Assembly: GCA_023387085.1 (NCBI GenBank)
Contig: JAEWIL010000029.1
Location: 1 to 21,546, forward strand
Length of the DNA stretch: 21,546 nt
Source: Pseudomonadota bacterium
Lineage (GTDB): Bacteria > Pseudomonadota > Alphaproteobacteria > Sphingomonadales > Sphingomonadaceae
Direction: 5' to 3'
In this document: positions 1 to 7,180 of the stretch, piece after piece
How the letters are laid out: each line of letters begins with the position of its first letter
How positions within the stretch are numbered: position 1 is the stretch's first letter
Notes under the pieces: generated by a model
Told to the model about the DNA's origin: nothing
What the model saw: only the letters and a program-made list of their open reading frames with translations
Database searches by the model: none
Program-made: the position numbers and the translations under genes

Positions 1-990
1 GGCGAAGACCTGCAGGCCTTCGACGACGCTCGCCGCCGGGACGGTGGCGGTCGAGGCGCCGAGCCGCGAGGCCAGCGCCAGCGTGTCGGCGAGTTGTTTG
101 CGGTCGTCGTCGGTCAGCGACCGGCTGCGCCGCGTTTCGATATAGACCGCGGTCCATGGAGCGCGCAGCGCATCGGCGAGGCGTTTGCCCGCGCGGACCA
201 GCCCCGCCGCCGCCGGCAGTTCGCTGACTGCCACCACGATCCGCTCGCCGACCGCGAAGCTGCCCGCAAGCGCATGGCTGCGGACGTGGTCGAGCATCTG
301 CGCATCGACCGCCTGCGCCGCGCGGCGCAGCGCCAGTTCGCGCAGCGCGGTGAGGTTGGCCTTGGAAAAGAAATGGGCAAGCGCGCGCGTTGCTTCCTGC
401 GGGATATAGACCTTGCCGTCGCGCAGTCGCTCGATCAGCTCGTCGGGCGGGATATCGACGACCTCGATCTCGGCATTTTCGAGGATCGAGTCAGGGACGG
501 TTTCGCGAACGCGGACTCGTGTGAACGATGCAACGACATCGTTGAGGCTTTCGACATGCTGGATGTTGAGCGTCGAGTAGACGTCGATCCCGGCATCGAG
601 CAGTTCTTCGACGTCTTGATAGCGTTTGGGATGACGGCTGCCCGGCGCGTTGCTGTGCGCGAGCTCATCGACGAGCACGAGTTGAGGGCGGCGTTCGAGA
701 ATGGCATCGATATCCATCTCGCCGAGGCTGCGCCCCTGATGGTCGACCTGCCGCCGTGGAACGATCTCGTGCCCATGGACCAGCGCCTCCGTCTCGCGCC
801 GCCCGTGCGTCTCGACCAGGCCTACGACGACATCCACCCCGGCCTCGCGTCGGTGGCGGCCGTCGCTGAGCATCTCCCATGTCTTGCCGACCCCGGGCGC
901 GGCGCCGAGGAATAGTTTCAAACGGCCGCGGCCCTCCTGCGCCGCCTGGCGCAGGAAGGCCTCCGGAGACGGGCGATCCTTTTCTGTCAC
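1..990 (-). CDS. kdpD: KdpD potassium sensor histidine kinase, N-terminal part (330 codons, cut by window start)
   Basis: This is the cytoplasmic sensor half of KdpD, which with KdpE controls transcription of the Kdp potassium pump. The visible 330 residues hold a Walker A motif GAAPGVGKT at about 29-37 and the family signature DELAHSNAPGSRHPKR at about 108-123. A universal-stress-protein-like domain follows from about residue 250 (GERIVVAVSE). The membrane-spanning, histidine kinase and ATPase domains lie beyond position 1. The start is GTG at 990-988, sharing GTGA with the kdpC stop codon, so the sensor is coupled to translation of the pump operon. Placing kdpD directly after kdpC matches the usual kdpFABCDE order, and kdpE is expected just outside the window. 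Nothing appears broken in the visible part. The identification rests on signature motifs and context and is near certain. Confidence 0.96.
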   Translation of the reverse strand, partial: MTEKDRPSPEAFLRQAAQEGRGRLKLFLGAAPGVGKTWEMLSDGRHRREAGVDVVVGLVETHGRRETEALVHGHEIVPRRQVDHQGRSLGEMDIDAILERRPQLVLVDELAHSNAPGSRHPKRYQDVEELLDAGIDVYSTLNIQHVESLNDVVASFTRVRVRETVPDSILENAEIEVVDIPPDELIERLRDGKVYIPQEATRALAHFFSKANLTALRELALRRAAQAVDAQMLDHVRSHALAGSFAVGERIVVAVSELPAAAGLVRAGKRLADALRAPWTAVYIETRRSRSLTDDDRKQLADTLALASRLGASTATVPAASVVEGLQVFA

Positions 991-1577
991 GTCGCGTGTT
1001 TAGCTCCAAAAGCATCGAGTCGTCGATTGAGCTCGAACACGTTGCCGCGCGGTTCGCCGAGGAAGCCGAGAATCGGCCCTTCTATACTCCGTTCGACGAG
1101 GCCGCGGACCGCGGCGGGATCGAGGCCGCGAACGCGCGCCACCCGGCCGACCTGATAAAAAGCCGCCTCGGGGCTGATATCGGGATCGAGCCCCGAGGCG
1201 GAGGTCGTCACCAGGTCAGGCGGGACGTTTTGCCCTGGCGCCGTTCGGGAAAGTCTGACGACGTCGGCCTTCACGCGGTCGGCGAGCGCCTGCGAAGTCG
1301 GGCCGAGGTTCGAGCCCGACGAACCGAGCCCGTCATAGCCCTTGCCTGCGGCCGACGGACGCGTGTTGAAATAGCGTTCGGAGGTGAAGGCCTGACCGAC
1401 GACGGTCGAGCCGACGACAATGCCCTTCTCGCGGACGAGGCCGCCGTTCGCCTGGTCCGGGAACAGCACCTGTCCGATGCCTGTAAGTGCCAGCGGATAG
1501 GCGAGCCCGAGCAGCACCGCGAACAGCAACGTCATGACAAGTGCGGGACGCAGCGAACTGGTGAAATCCTTGTTCAT
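987..1577 (-). CDS. kdpC: KdpC, potassium-transporting ATPase subunit C
   Basis: KdpC is the small single-pass accessory subunit of the KdpFABC P-type potassium ATPase. It is thought to stabilise the complex and raise its ATP affinity. The 196-residue length is normal for the family. One hydrophobic segment lies at about residues 11-37, followed by a periplasmic domain with the family motifs FNTRPSAAGKGYDG, GSSGSNLGP and SGLDPDISPEAA. The start is ATG at 1577-1575. The upstream GAGG Shine-Dalgarno overlaps the kdpB stop codon (TGAGGA), leaving 10 nt between the genes. Its stop TGA overlaps the GTG start of kdpD. Confidence 0.97.
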   Translation of the reverse strand: MNKDFTSSLRPALVMTLLFAVLLGLAYPLALTGIGQVLFPDQANGGLVREKGIVVGSTVVGQAFTSERYFNTRPSAAGKGYDGLGSSGSNLGPTSQALADRVKADVVRLSRTAPGQNVPPDLVTTSASGLDPDISPEAAFYQVGRVARVRGLDPAAVRGLVERSIEGPILGFLGEPRGNVFELNRRLDAFGAKHAT

Positions 1578-1587
1578 TTACTTGTCC

Positions 1588-3624
1588 TCAAGCCAGACCC
1601 AAGCCGCCAACGGCCAGGTCGATAAGTTTGATGCCGGCGAAAGGCGCGACGAGGCCGCCAAGCCCATAAATGGCAAGGTTGCGCGCGAGCAGCGGTCCCG
1701 CCCCCATCGGGCGATAGGTCACGCCCTTCAGCGCCAGCGGTACGAGCAGCGGGATGATCAGCGCATTGAAGATGATCGCCGACAGGATTGCGCTGGTGGG
1801 GCTTGTCAGCCCCATGACGTTGAGCACGCCGAGCCCCGGATAGAGCGCGATGAACATCGCCGGGATGATTGCGAAATATTTGGCCACGTCGTTCGCGACC
1901 GAAAAGGTCGTGAGTGCGCCGCGCGTCATCAGCAATTGTTTGCCAAGCCCGACGACCTCGATCAGCTTGGTCGGGTCGCTGTCGAGGTCGACCATATTCC
2001 CCGCCTCGCGCGCCGCCTGCGTGCCGGTGTTCATCGCCACCCCGACATCGGCTTGTGCCAAGGCGGGAGCGTCGTTGGTGCCGTCGCCGCACATTGCGAC
2101 GAGGCGGCCGCCCGCCTGTTCCTTGCGGATCAGGTCGAGCTTGTCCTCGGGGGTCGCCTGCGCGAGGAAATCGTCGACCCCCGCCTCGGCGGCAATCGCC
2201 GCGGCGGTAAGCGGATTGTCGCCGGTGATCATCACCGTGCGGATGCCCATCGCGCGCAGTTCGCCGAACCGTTCGCGAATTCCCGCCTTGACGATATCCT
2301 TGAGGAAGATCGCACCCAGGAGCTGGCCGTCCCTGGCCACGGCAAGCGGTGTGCCGCCGGCGCGCGCGATCTCGTCGGTGACGCGGCGCAGTTCGGTGGC
2401 CGCGGCGGTTGCTTCCGCGCCGGGATTGGCCTTGAGAATCGAATCGACCGCGCCCTTCTGGATCACGCTATTCCCGTCCCTGATTCCCGAAATGCGTGTC
2501 TGGGCGGTGAAAGGAATGATTTCGGCGCCCGGCGGCAACTCGCTTGCAGTCTGACCGAATTTCTCGCGCGCCAGCGTGACGATCGAACGGCCTTCGGGCG
2601 TTTCGTCGGCCAGGCTCGCGAGCAATGCCGCCTCGGCGAGCGTGGACATCGAATGACCGCCGACCAGGCGGAATTCGGTCGCCTGCCGGTCGCCGACGGT
2701 GATCGTACCGGTCTTGTCGAGCAGCAGCACATCGACGTCACCCGCCGCCTCGACCGCGCGGCCGGACTTGGCGAGCACGTTGAAGCGCACGAGGCGGTCC
2801 ATCCCCGCGATGCCGATCGCCGAGAGCAAGGCTGCGATCGTCGTCGGGATGAGCGTGATCAGCAGCGCCGCGAGGATCGCGACCGGGATCGAACCGCCCG
2901 CGTAGGAGGCAAAGCCCGGAATGGTGCCAACGGCGATCAGGAAGATGATCGTGAGGCCGACGAGCAACAGGGTCAGCGCGATTTCGTTCGGCGTCTTCTT
3001 CCGCTCGGCGCCCTCGACGAGCGCGATCATCCGGTCGAGGAAGCCCTGCCCCGGATTGACGGTGACCCGCACGCGAATCTCGTCGGAGATGACGCGGGTT
3101 CCCGCGGTCACCGCGCTGCGGTCGCCGCCCGCCTCGCGGATCACCGGCGCGCTTTCGCCCGTGATCGCGGCCTCGTTGACCGAGGCGACGCCCGCGACAA
3201 CCTCGCCGTCGGAGGGGATGAGGTCACCGGTTTCGACGAGAACGATGTCCCCTACCCTGAGCGTACTGGCCGGCACATTGTCATACGCCCCGCCCTCGCC
3301 CTTCAGCCGCTTGGCGGTGAGGTCTGCCTTGGTCGCGCGCAGCGAAGCCGCCTGCGCCTTGCCGCGTCCTTCGGCAAGTGCCTCGGCAAAGGTGCCGAAC
3401 AGCACGGTCAGCCACAGCCAGATGACGAGTTGCAGCTTGAAGCCGGTCGTAAGGCCGTCGTGGCCGACGACCAGCAGCACAGTGAGCAGCGCCGCGACCA
3501 CGGCGGTGGTGAACATCACCGGGTTGCGGATCAGTTCCCTGGGATTGAGTTTGCGGAAGGCGTCGCCGATCGCCGGGACGACCAGATCTGCGGTGAACAG
3601 GGACTTGGTTTCGGACCGAGCCAT
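1588..3624 (-). CDS. kdpB: KdpB, catalytic P-type ATPase subunit of the Kdp potassium pump
   Basis: KdpB hydrolyses ATP and drives potassium uptake through KdpA in the inner membrane. At 678 residues it has the expected length. Visible motifs in order are the actuator loop TGES at 155-158, the membrane motif LIPTTIAALLSAIG at about 258-271, the phosphorylation motif DKTGTIT with the catalytic aspartate at residue 303, MITGDNPLTA, and the hinge motif GDGTNDAPALAQADVG. The serine of TGES (S158) corresponds to the E. coli residue (Ser162) reported to be phosphorylated to switch the pump off at high potassium, so that inhibitory control may be conserved; this is an inference. The start is ATG at 3624-3622. 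The Shine-Dalgarno AAGGA is fused to the kdpA stop, with 11 nt between genes. Confidence 0.98.
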   Translation of the reverse strand: MARSETKSLFTADLVVPAIGDAFRKLNPRELIRNPVMFTTAVVAALLTVLLVVGHDGLTTGFKLQLVIWLWLTVLFGTFAEALAEGRGKAQAASLRATKADLTAKRLKGEGGAYDNVPASTLRVGDIVLVETGDLIPSDGEVVAGVASVNEAAITGESAPVIREAGGDRSAVTAGTRVISDEIRVRVTVNPGQGFLDRMIALVEGAERKKTPNEIALTLLLVGLTIIFLIAVGTIPGFASYAGGSIPVAILAALLITLIPTTIAALLSAIGIAGMDRLVRFNVLAKSGRAVEAAGDVDVLLLDKTGTITVGDRQATEFRLVGGHSMSTLAEAALLASLADETPEGRSIVTLAREKFGQTASELPPGAEIIPFTAQTRISGIRDGNSVIQKGAVDSILKANPGAEATAAATELRRVTDEIARAGGTPLAVARDGQLLGAIFLKDIVKAGIRERFGELRAMGIRTVMITGDNPLTAAAIAAEAGVDDFLAQATPEDKLDLIRKEQAGGRLVAMCGDGTNDAPALAQADVGVAMNTGTQAAREAGNMVDLDSDPTKLIEVVGLGKQLLMTRGALTTFSVANDVAKYFAIIPAMFIALYPGLGVLNVMGLTSPTSAILSAIIFNALIIPLLVPLALKGVTYRPMGAGPLLARNLAIYGLGGLVAPFAGIKLIDLAVGGLGLA

Positions 3625-3635
3625 TTACATGATCC

Positions 3636-5339
3636 TTAAAAGAGCTGGCCGCCCATCATCGCGAGATGATCGGCGATGGGACCCAGCGCGAGGCCGGGCA
3701 GGAAGGTCAGGCCGCCGACGATCAGCACGATGCCGATCAGAAGGCCCGTCCACAGCAGTCCCGTGGTCGGGAAGCTGCCCGCGGTTTCAGGCGTGTATTT
3801 CTTCGCCGCCAGACCGCCGGCGATCGCCAGCATCGGAACGATGATGAAGAAACGGCCGATCCACATCGCGACGCCCAGCATGCCGTTATAAAAGGGCGTG
3901 TTGGCGGTGAGGCCCGCAAAGGCCGACCCGTTGTTCGCGACTGCGCTCGTGAAAGCGTAGAGGATTTCCGAGAAGCCATGCGGCCCCTTGTTGAGCGGGC
4001 CCGCAAGACCAGCCTCGGTCACCGACGCGATCGCCGTCATGCCAAGGATCGTCAGCGGCAGGACCGCAATGGCCAGCACCGCGAGCTTGACCTCGCGCGC
4101 CTCGATCTTCTTGCCGACATATTCGGGCGTCCGTCCGACCATCAGTCCCGCGACGAACACCGCGAGGATCGCGAACAGCAGGAAGCCGTAGATGCCGGCG
4201 CCAACGCCGCCGATCACCACTTCGCCGAGCTGCATGTTGAACAGCGGGATCAGGCCACCGAGCGCGGTAAAGCTGTCGTGCATCGCATTGACAGCGCCGC
4301 ACGAAGCGGCCGTCGTGACCACGGTGAACAGCGCCGACTGGGCGATGCCGAAGCGCATCTCCTTGCCTTCCATATTGCCGCCGGCGGCTCCGATCTGGTG
4401 AAGGATCGGGTTGCCCGCCGCTTCCTGCCAATAGGTGATCGTCACTCCGGCGAGGAAGATCGTTACCATCGCGGCGAGGATCGCCCAGCCCTGACGCTGG
4501 TTGCCGACGGCCCGGCCGAAGGTCCAGGTCAGGCCAAAGCCGATGACGAAGATCGAGAGCATCTGCACAAGATTTGTGAGCGCGGTCGGATTCTCGAAGG
4601 GATGCGCGGAGTTGGCGTTGAAGAAGCCGCCACCGTTGGTGCCGAGCATCTTGATCGCTTCCTGACTTGCGACCGGACCGAGCGCGAGTGTCTGTTTGAC
4701 ACCTTCGAGTGTCGTCACGTCCACCGACCCGGCGAGCGTCTGCGGAACGCCGCTGGCGATGTAGAAAATCGCGATGACGAAGCAGAGCGGGAGAAGCAGA
4801 TAGAGGGTGACGCGCGTCATGTCGGCCCAGAAATTGCCGAGTGTTTTCACCTGGCGCCGCGCGAAGCCACGGAACAGGGCAAAAGCAAGCGCGATGCCCG
4901 TCGCTGCGGAGAGGAAGTTATGGATCGCGAGGCCGAGCATCTGGCTGAGGTTCGACATCGTCGATTCGCCGCCATAGCTTTGCCAGTTTGTATTGGCGGT
5001 GAAGCTGATCGTCGTGTTGAACGCCAGATCGGCGCTGGTGCCGTCATAGTCCAGCGGATTGAGCGGCAGGCCGCCCTGCAAGCGCAGGATCGCATATGTG
5101 AAAAGCGCCAGCACCGTGTTGAAGATGAGCATGTGGACCGCGTAGCGGCGCCAGCCCTGCTCCTCGGCCGGGTCGATGCCCGACAGGCGATAAATGCCTG
5201 CCTCGACGGGGCCGAGGATACGGTGCAAGGGTGTGCGCTGGCCGTCATAGAGCGCATAAAGCCAACGGCCCATCGGCTTCGTAAACGCCAGCAAGAGGCC
5301 AACGAAGACGACGATAAGAAGCCATCCCTGAAAGGTCAT
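3636..5339 (-). CDS. kdpA: KdpA, potassium channel-like subunit of the Kdp pump
   Basis: KdpA binds and conducts potassium. It belongs to the superfamily of potassium transporters that carries four repeated pore-loop units. The protein has 567 residues with about ten hydrophobic segments. Pore-loop regions are recognisable at ANTNWQSYGGEST (about 115-127), MLGTNGGGFFNANSAHPFEN (about 231-250), the AMHDSFTALGG stretch, and ANNGSAFAGLTANTPFYN. All four glycine-containing filter segments appear intact. The start is ATG at 5339-5337, preceded by a strong GGGGAGG that is fused to the kdpF stop (TAGGGGAGG). It lies 12 nt after kdpF and 11 nt before kdpB, as expected for one polycistronic message. 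Confidence 0.98.
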   Translation of the reverse strand: MTFQGWLLIVVFVGLLLAFTKPMGRWLYALYDGQRTPLHRILGPVEAGIYRLSGIDPAEEQGWRRYAVHMLIFNTVLALFTYAILRLQGGLPLNPLDYDGTSADLAFNTTISFTANTNWQSYGGESTMSNLSQMLGLAIHNFLSAATGIALAFALFRGFARRQVKTLGNFWADMTRVTLYLLLPLCFVIAIFYIASGVPQTLAGSVDVTTLEGVKQTLALGPVASQEAIKMLGTNGGGFFNANSAHPFENPTALTNLVQMLSIFVIGFGLTWTFGRAVGNQRQGWAILAAMVTIFLAGVTITYWQEAAGNPILHQIGAAGGNMEGKEMRFGIAQSALFTVVTTAASCGAVNAMHDSFTALGGLIPLFNMQLGEVVIGGVGAGIYGFLLFAILAVFVAGLMVGRTPEYVGKKIEAREVKLAVLAIAVLPLTILGMTAIASVTEAGLAGPLNKGPHGFSEILYAFTSAVANNGSAFAGLTANTPFYNGMLGVAMWIGRFFIIVPMLAIAGGLAAKKYTPETAGSFPTTGLLWTGLLIGIVLIVGGLTFLPGLALGPIADHLAMMGGQLF

Positions 5340-5351
5340 CGCGCGCCTCCC

Positions 5352-5441
5352 CTAAAAGCGTTCAGGCCGCGCGAGCACGGTGACAAGATAAAGGAGAAGG
5401 CCGAGCGCGGTGAGGCCCGCGAGCCAAAGGTCGAGAGACAT
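5352..5441 (-). CDS. kdpF: KdpF, 29-residue membrane peptide of the Kdp complex
   Basis: This 29-codon gene lies immediately upstream of kdpA, the canonical kdpF position, and equals the 29-residue length of E. coli KdpF. The peptide is a single transmembrane helix: a short polar start (MSLDLW), a leucine-rich core (LGLLLYLVTVL) and a C-terminal ARPERF ending typical of KdpF. KdpF packs against KdpA and stabilises the complex. The start is ATG at 5441-5439 and the stop is TAG at 5354-5352. The Shine-Dalgarno AAGGA overlaps the TAA stop of the small ORF before it, and its own stop is fused to the kdpA Shine-Dalgarno. Confidence 0.93.
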   Translation of the reverse strand: MSLDLWLAGLTALGLLLYLVTVLARPERF

Positions 5442-5453
5442 GGGCACCGATCC

Positions 5454-5537
5454 TTATGCGTCGTCGCACAGGCGCGCATAGCCGAGGCTCGCGGCGAGGA
5501 GAGCGAGGATGGTGCCGATCGAGATCAGATCCTGCAT
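5454..5537 (-). CDS. 27-residue predicted membrane peptide at the head of the kdp operon
   Basis: This is a 27-codon ORF with ATG at 5537-5535 and TAA at 5456-5454. A GGAG Shine-Dalgarno lies about 9 nt upstream. The peptide begins MQDLISIGTI, has a hydrophobic core (LALLAAS), and ends GYARLCDDA, giving one short membrane helix with a cysteine near the C-terminus. The TAA stop is fused to the kdpF Shine-Dalgarno (TAAGGA), the same architecture as every other junction between pump genes in the operon, which is the main reason to believe it is translated. From memory, tiny ORFs ending in a Tyr-x-x-x-Cys-Asp/Glu pattern occur upstream of kdpF in other bacteria, but I cannot confirm this here and know of no assigned function. 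A leader peptide or an extra Kdp subunit are both possible. Confidence 0.7.
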   Translation of the reverse strand: MQDLISIGTILALLAASLGYARLCDDA

Positions 5538-5646
5538 GGGTGTAGCTCCGGCAGCACGCAGGCCGCGATGTGCGGCGAGTCGTCTGCAGGAGGCTCAAAT
5601 AGGCGGCAGGCGCGTTTGAAAGCGAGAGCGCGAAATCGCCACGCGC

Positions 5647-5669
5647 ATAGTATTTCCGTATGATTTATC
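5647..5669 (-). promoter_or_regulatory. AT-rich patch, candidate kdp promoter/KdpE-binding region
   Basis: Within the 246 bp separating the kdp operon from divergent hspQ there is one conspicuous AT-rich island in otherwise GC-rich DNA. On the minus strand it reads ATAAATCATACGG followed by AAATACTAT. TACTAT could serve as a -10 element, with no good -35 at the right distance, as expected for an activator-dependent promoter. E. coli KdpE binds a T-rich site, but no exact match is claimed. The remaining intergenic bases upstream of the small ORF show nothing else I can assign. Confidence 0.25.
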
Positions 5670-5748
5670 GAGCAGGCGGTTTTCGGTGGCCCTATGGGGA
5701 AATGAGGAACAAAGCCCGGCGGGACGCCCTTGCCGAGATAGCGGCGGG

Positions 5749-5777
5749 GTTGAAACGGGCGTAAATTCCCATAGATT
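5749..5777 (+). promoter_or_regulatory. Candidate heat-shock (RpoH-like) promoter of hspQ
   Basis: GTTGAAA at 5749-5755 and CCCATAG at 5768-5774 resemble the E. coli sigma-32 -35 (CTTGAA) and -10 (CCCATNT) elements with near-normal spacing. The same DNA can be read as a sigma-70 promoter, TTGAAA at 5750-5755, 16 bp, TAGATT at 5772-5777. Either reading places the transcript start within a few bases of the hspQ ATG at 5784. The match to the E. coli heat-shock consensus is imperfect, and the alphaproteobacterial RpoH consensus differs, so the sigma factor is uncertain. Confidence 0.45.
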
Positions 5778-5783
5778 GATGCA

Positions 5784-6170
5784 ATGACGTCAGGAACTTC
5801 ATCCGGTTTTCGGGATTCGATCCCTCCCCATACGGCAGCGCCGCTGATCGAACGGGCGCGTTTCGCGCCGGGCGATATCGTGCGCCACCGTATGTTCGAT
5901 TTTCGCGGCGTCGTGTTCGACGTCGATCCGGTCTTCTCGAACAGCGACGAATGGTATGAGGCGATTCCCGAGGCAATCCGCCCCGCGAAGGAGCAGCCCT
6001 ATTATCATCTGCTCGCGGAAAACGAGGATTCGTCCTACATCGCCTATGTCAGCCAGCAGAATCTGGTCGGGGATGCCGATCGGGGTCCGGTCGATCATCC
6101 GCAGATCGATGCGATGTTCGACGGGCTGATCAAGGGGCGGTATCGCGTCCGCGCGATCCACCGGCACTAA
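5784..6170 (+). CDS. hspQ: HspQ-family heat shock protein (YccV-like)
   Basis: HspQ is a small stress protein. In enterobacteria it is heat-induced and acts as a specificity-enhancing factor or substrate for the Lon protease. It also stabilises a mutant DnaA. The 128-residue product carries the family core from about residue 24: ARFAPGDIVRHR, then FRGVVFDVDPVFSNSDEWY, PYYHLLAENED, IAYVSQQNL and HPQIDAMF. About 22 poorly conserved residues precede the core. ATG at 5784 is the only ATG that includes the whole core. No Shine-Dalgarno is visible and a promoter-like sequence ends within 7 bp of the ATG, suggesting leaderless translation. The gene is divergent from kdp and convergent with the ABC permease, 12 bp from its stop. 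The family assignment is strong; the leaderless start is inference. Confidence 0.93.
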   Translation: MTSGTSSGFRDSIPPHTAAPLIERARFAPGDIVRHRMFDFRGVVFDVDPVFSNSDEWYEAIPEAIRPAKEQPYYHLLAENEDSSYIAYVSQQNLVGDADRGPVDHPQIDAMFDGLIKGRYRVRAIHRH

Positions 6171-6182
6171 AGCGACCTGAGA

Positions 6183-7055
6183 TCAGGCCTTGAGCTTCCA
6201 TCCCGTCACGAGCAGGCGGTAGGTGATCAGGCCGAGCGCCGCGTTGACAACGATCAGGAACAGCGCCGCGGTTGCTACGGGGTTTGCGATCGTCGAATCC
6301 ACCGTGCCGATGAAGCCATACCGAAAGCCCATGATCGCGTAATAGACGGGATTGGCGTGCGCGATCGTCTGAAACCACGGCGCGAGACGGTCGACCGAAT
6401 AAAAGGTCCCCGACAGCAGCGCGAGCGGTGTCACGACGAAATTGGTGACCGCGGCGGCATGATCGAACTTTTCGGCCCAGACCGAGGTAATAAGCCCGAG
6501 GAAGCCGAGCATCATCGCGCCGAGGATCCCGAACAGCGCGACCGCCCACAGATGGTCGGGGCCGACATGGACGCCCGGCCAGAGGAGCATGGCGAGCCAC
6601 AGCGCGAGGCCGACAAGGATCGCCCGGGTCACGGCGGCACCGATCAGCGCGATGATCAGTTCGCCGACCGCGAGCGGCGGCATGAGATAGTCGACGATCG
6701 TGCCCTGGATCTTGCCGACGAGCAGCGAAAAGCTCGAATTGGCAAAGCTGTTCTGCAGCATCGCCATGATGATCAGTCCCGGCGCGATGAAATCGGCGAA
6801 GGGAACGCCGATCACCGTGCGGCCCGCTCCACCGAGCGCGACGGTGAAAATGACGAGGTAAAGAAGTGTGGTGATCGCCGGCGCCCAGATTGTTTGGAGC
6901 TGCACCTTGAAAAACCGCCGCACCTCCTTGACATATAGCGCCTGCATTCCAGGCACGTTGAGGGTCCGGATCTGCGGGACGCCGGGCTCGGCGAAAGCCG
7001 GGGCCTTGGCGGAATTGGCCGAGTCGGGATACGAAATTTGGGGCTGGTCGTTCAT
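6183..7055 (-). CDS. ABC-2 family transporter permease (YadH/NodJ-like)
   Basis: This encodes a 290-residue inner-membrane permease with about six hydrophobic segments. The typical ABC-2 opening is at about residues 37-62: LYVKEVRRFFKVQLQTIWAP then TTLLYL. Later segments include GLIIMAMLQNSFANSSFSLL, PPLAVGELI, and the conserved end LSGTFYSVDRLAPWFQTI followed by ANPVYYAIMGFRYGF. Such permeases work with a separate ATPase to export a polysaccharide, lipid or drug; the substrate is unknown. I chose ATG at 7055-7053, preceded by AGGCGAG. The frame stays open to 7187, but that would overlap the divergent gcrA start and adds non-conserved residues. No ATPase gene adjoins it: hspQ is convergent downstream and gcrA divergent upstream. 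The partner must be encoded elsewhere. Confidence 0.9.
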   Translation of the reverse strand: MNDQPQISYPDSANSAKAPAFAEPGVPQIRTLNVPGMQALYVKEVRRFFKVQLQTIWAPAITTLLYLVIFTVALGGAGRTVIGVPFADFIAPGLIIMAMLQNSFANSSFSLLVGKIQGTIVDYLMPPLAVGELIIALIGAAVTRAILVGLALWLAMLLWPGVHVGPDHLWAVALFGILGAMMLGFLGLITSVWAEKFDHAAAVTNFVVTPLALLSGTFYSVDRLAPWFQTIAHANPVYYAIMGFRYGFIGTVDSTIANPVATAALFLIVVNAALGLITYRLLVTGWKLKA

Positions 7056-7180
7056 GGCGTTCTCGCCTATCGCCTCCCCGATCTTACCGCAAGCTGGGCA
7101 GCGACCGTTTCCGGTTCCAACAGGAGCCGGCAGCAGCGATCGCCGGACCATTTCTTGCCGGAAATGATGAGGAATAGAAG

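Noticed and set aside
94..915. Plus-strand open frame across kdpD (273 codons)
   Set aside because: It is antisense to KdpD, whose Walker A and DELAH motifs are on the minus strand in another frame.
1534..5663. Very long open frames on the plus strand across kdpB and kdpA (about 700 and 665 codons)
   Set aside because: They are antisense to strongly recognised kdp genes, are rich in Arg/Asp/His/Gln shadow composition, and show no domain motifs. They follow from high third-position GC in the real genes.
5692..5976. Minus-strand 94-codon frame upstream of kdp, overlapping hspQ
   Set aside because: It is antisense to the conserved HspQ core, lacks a convincing ribosome site and shows no recognised motifs.
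6171..6196. CCTGA/TCAGG inverted repeat between hspQ and the permease as a terminator
   Set aside because: The stem is 5 bp with a 2-nt loop, which cannot form a stable hairpin, and no T-run follows.
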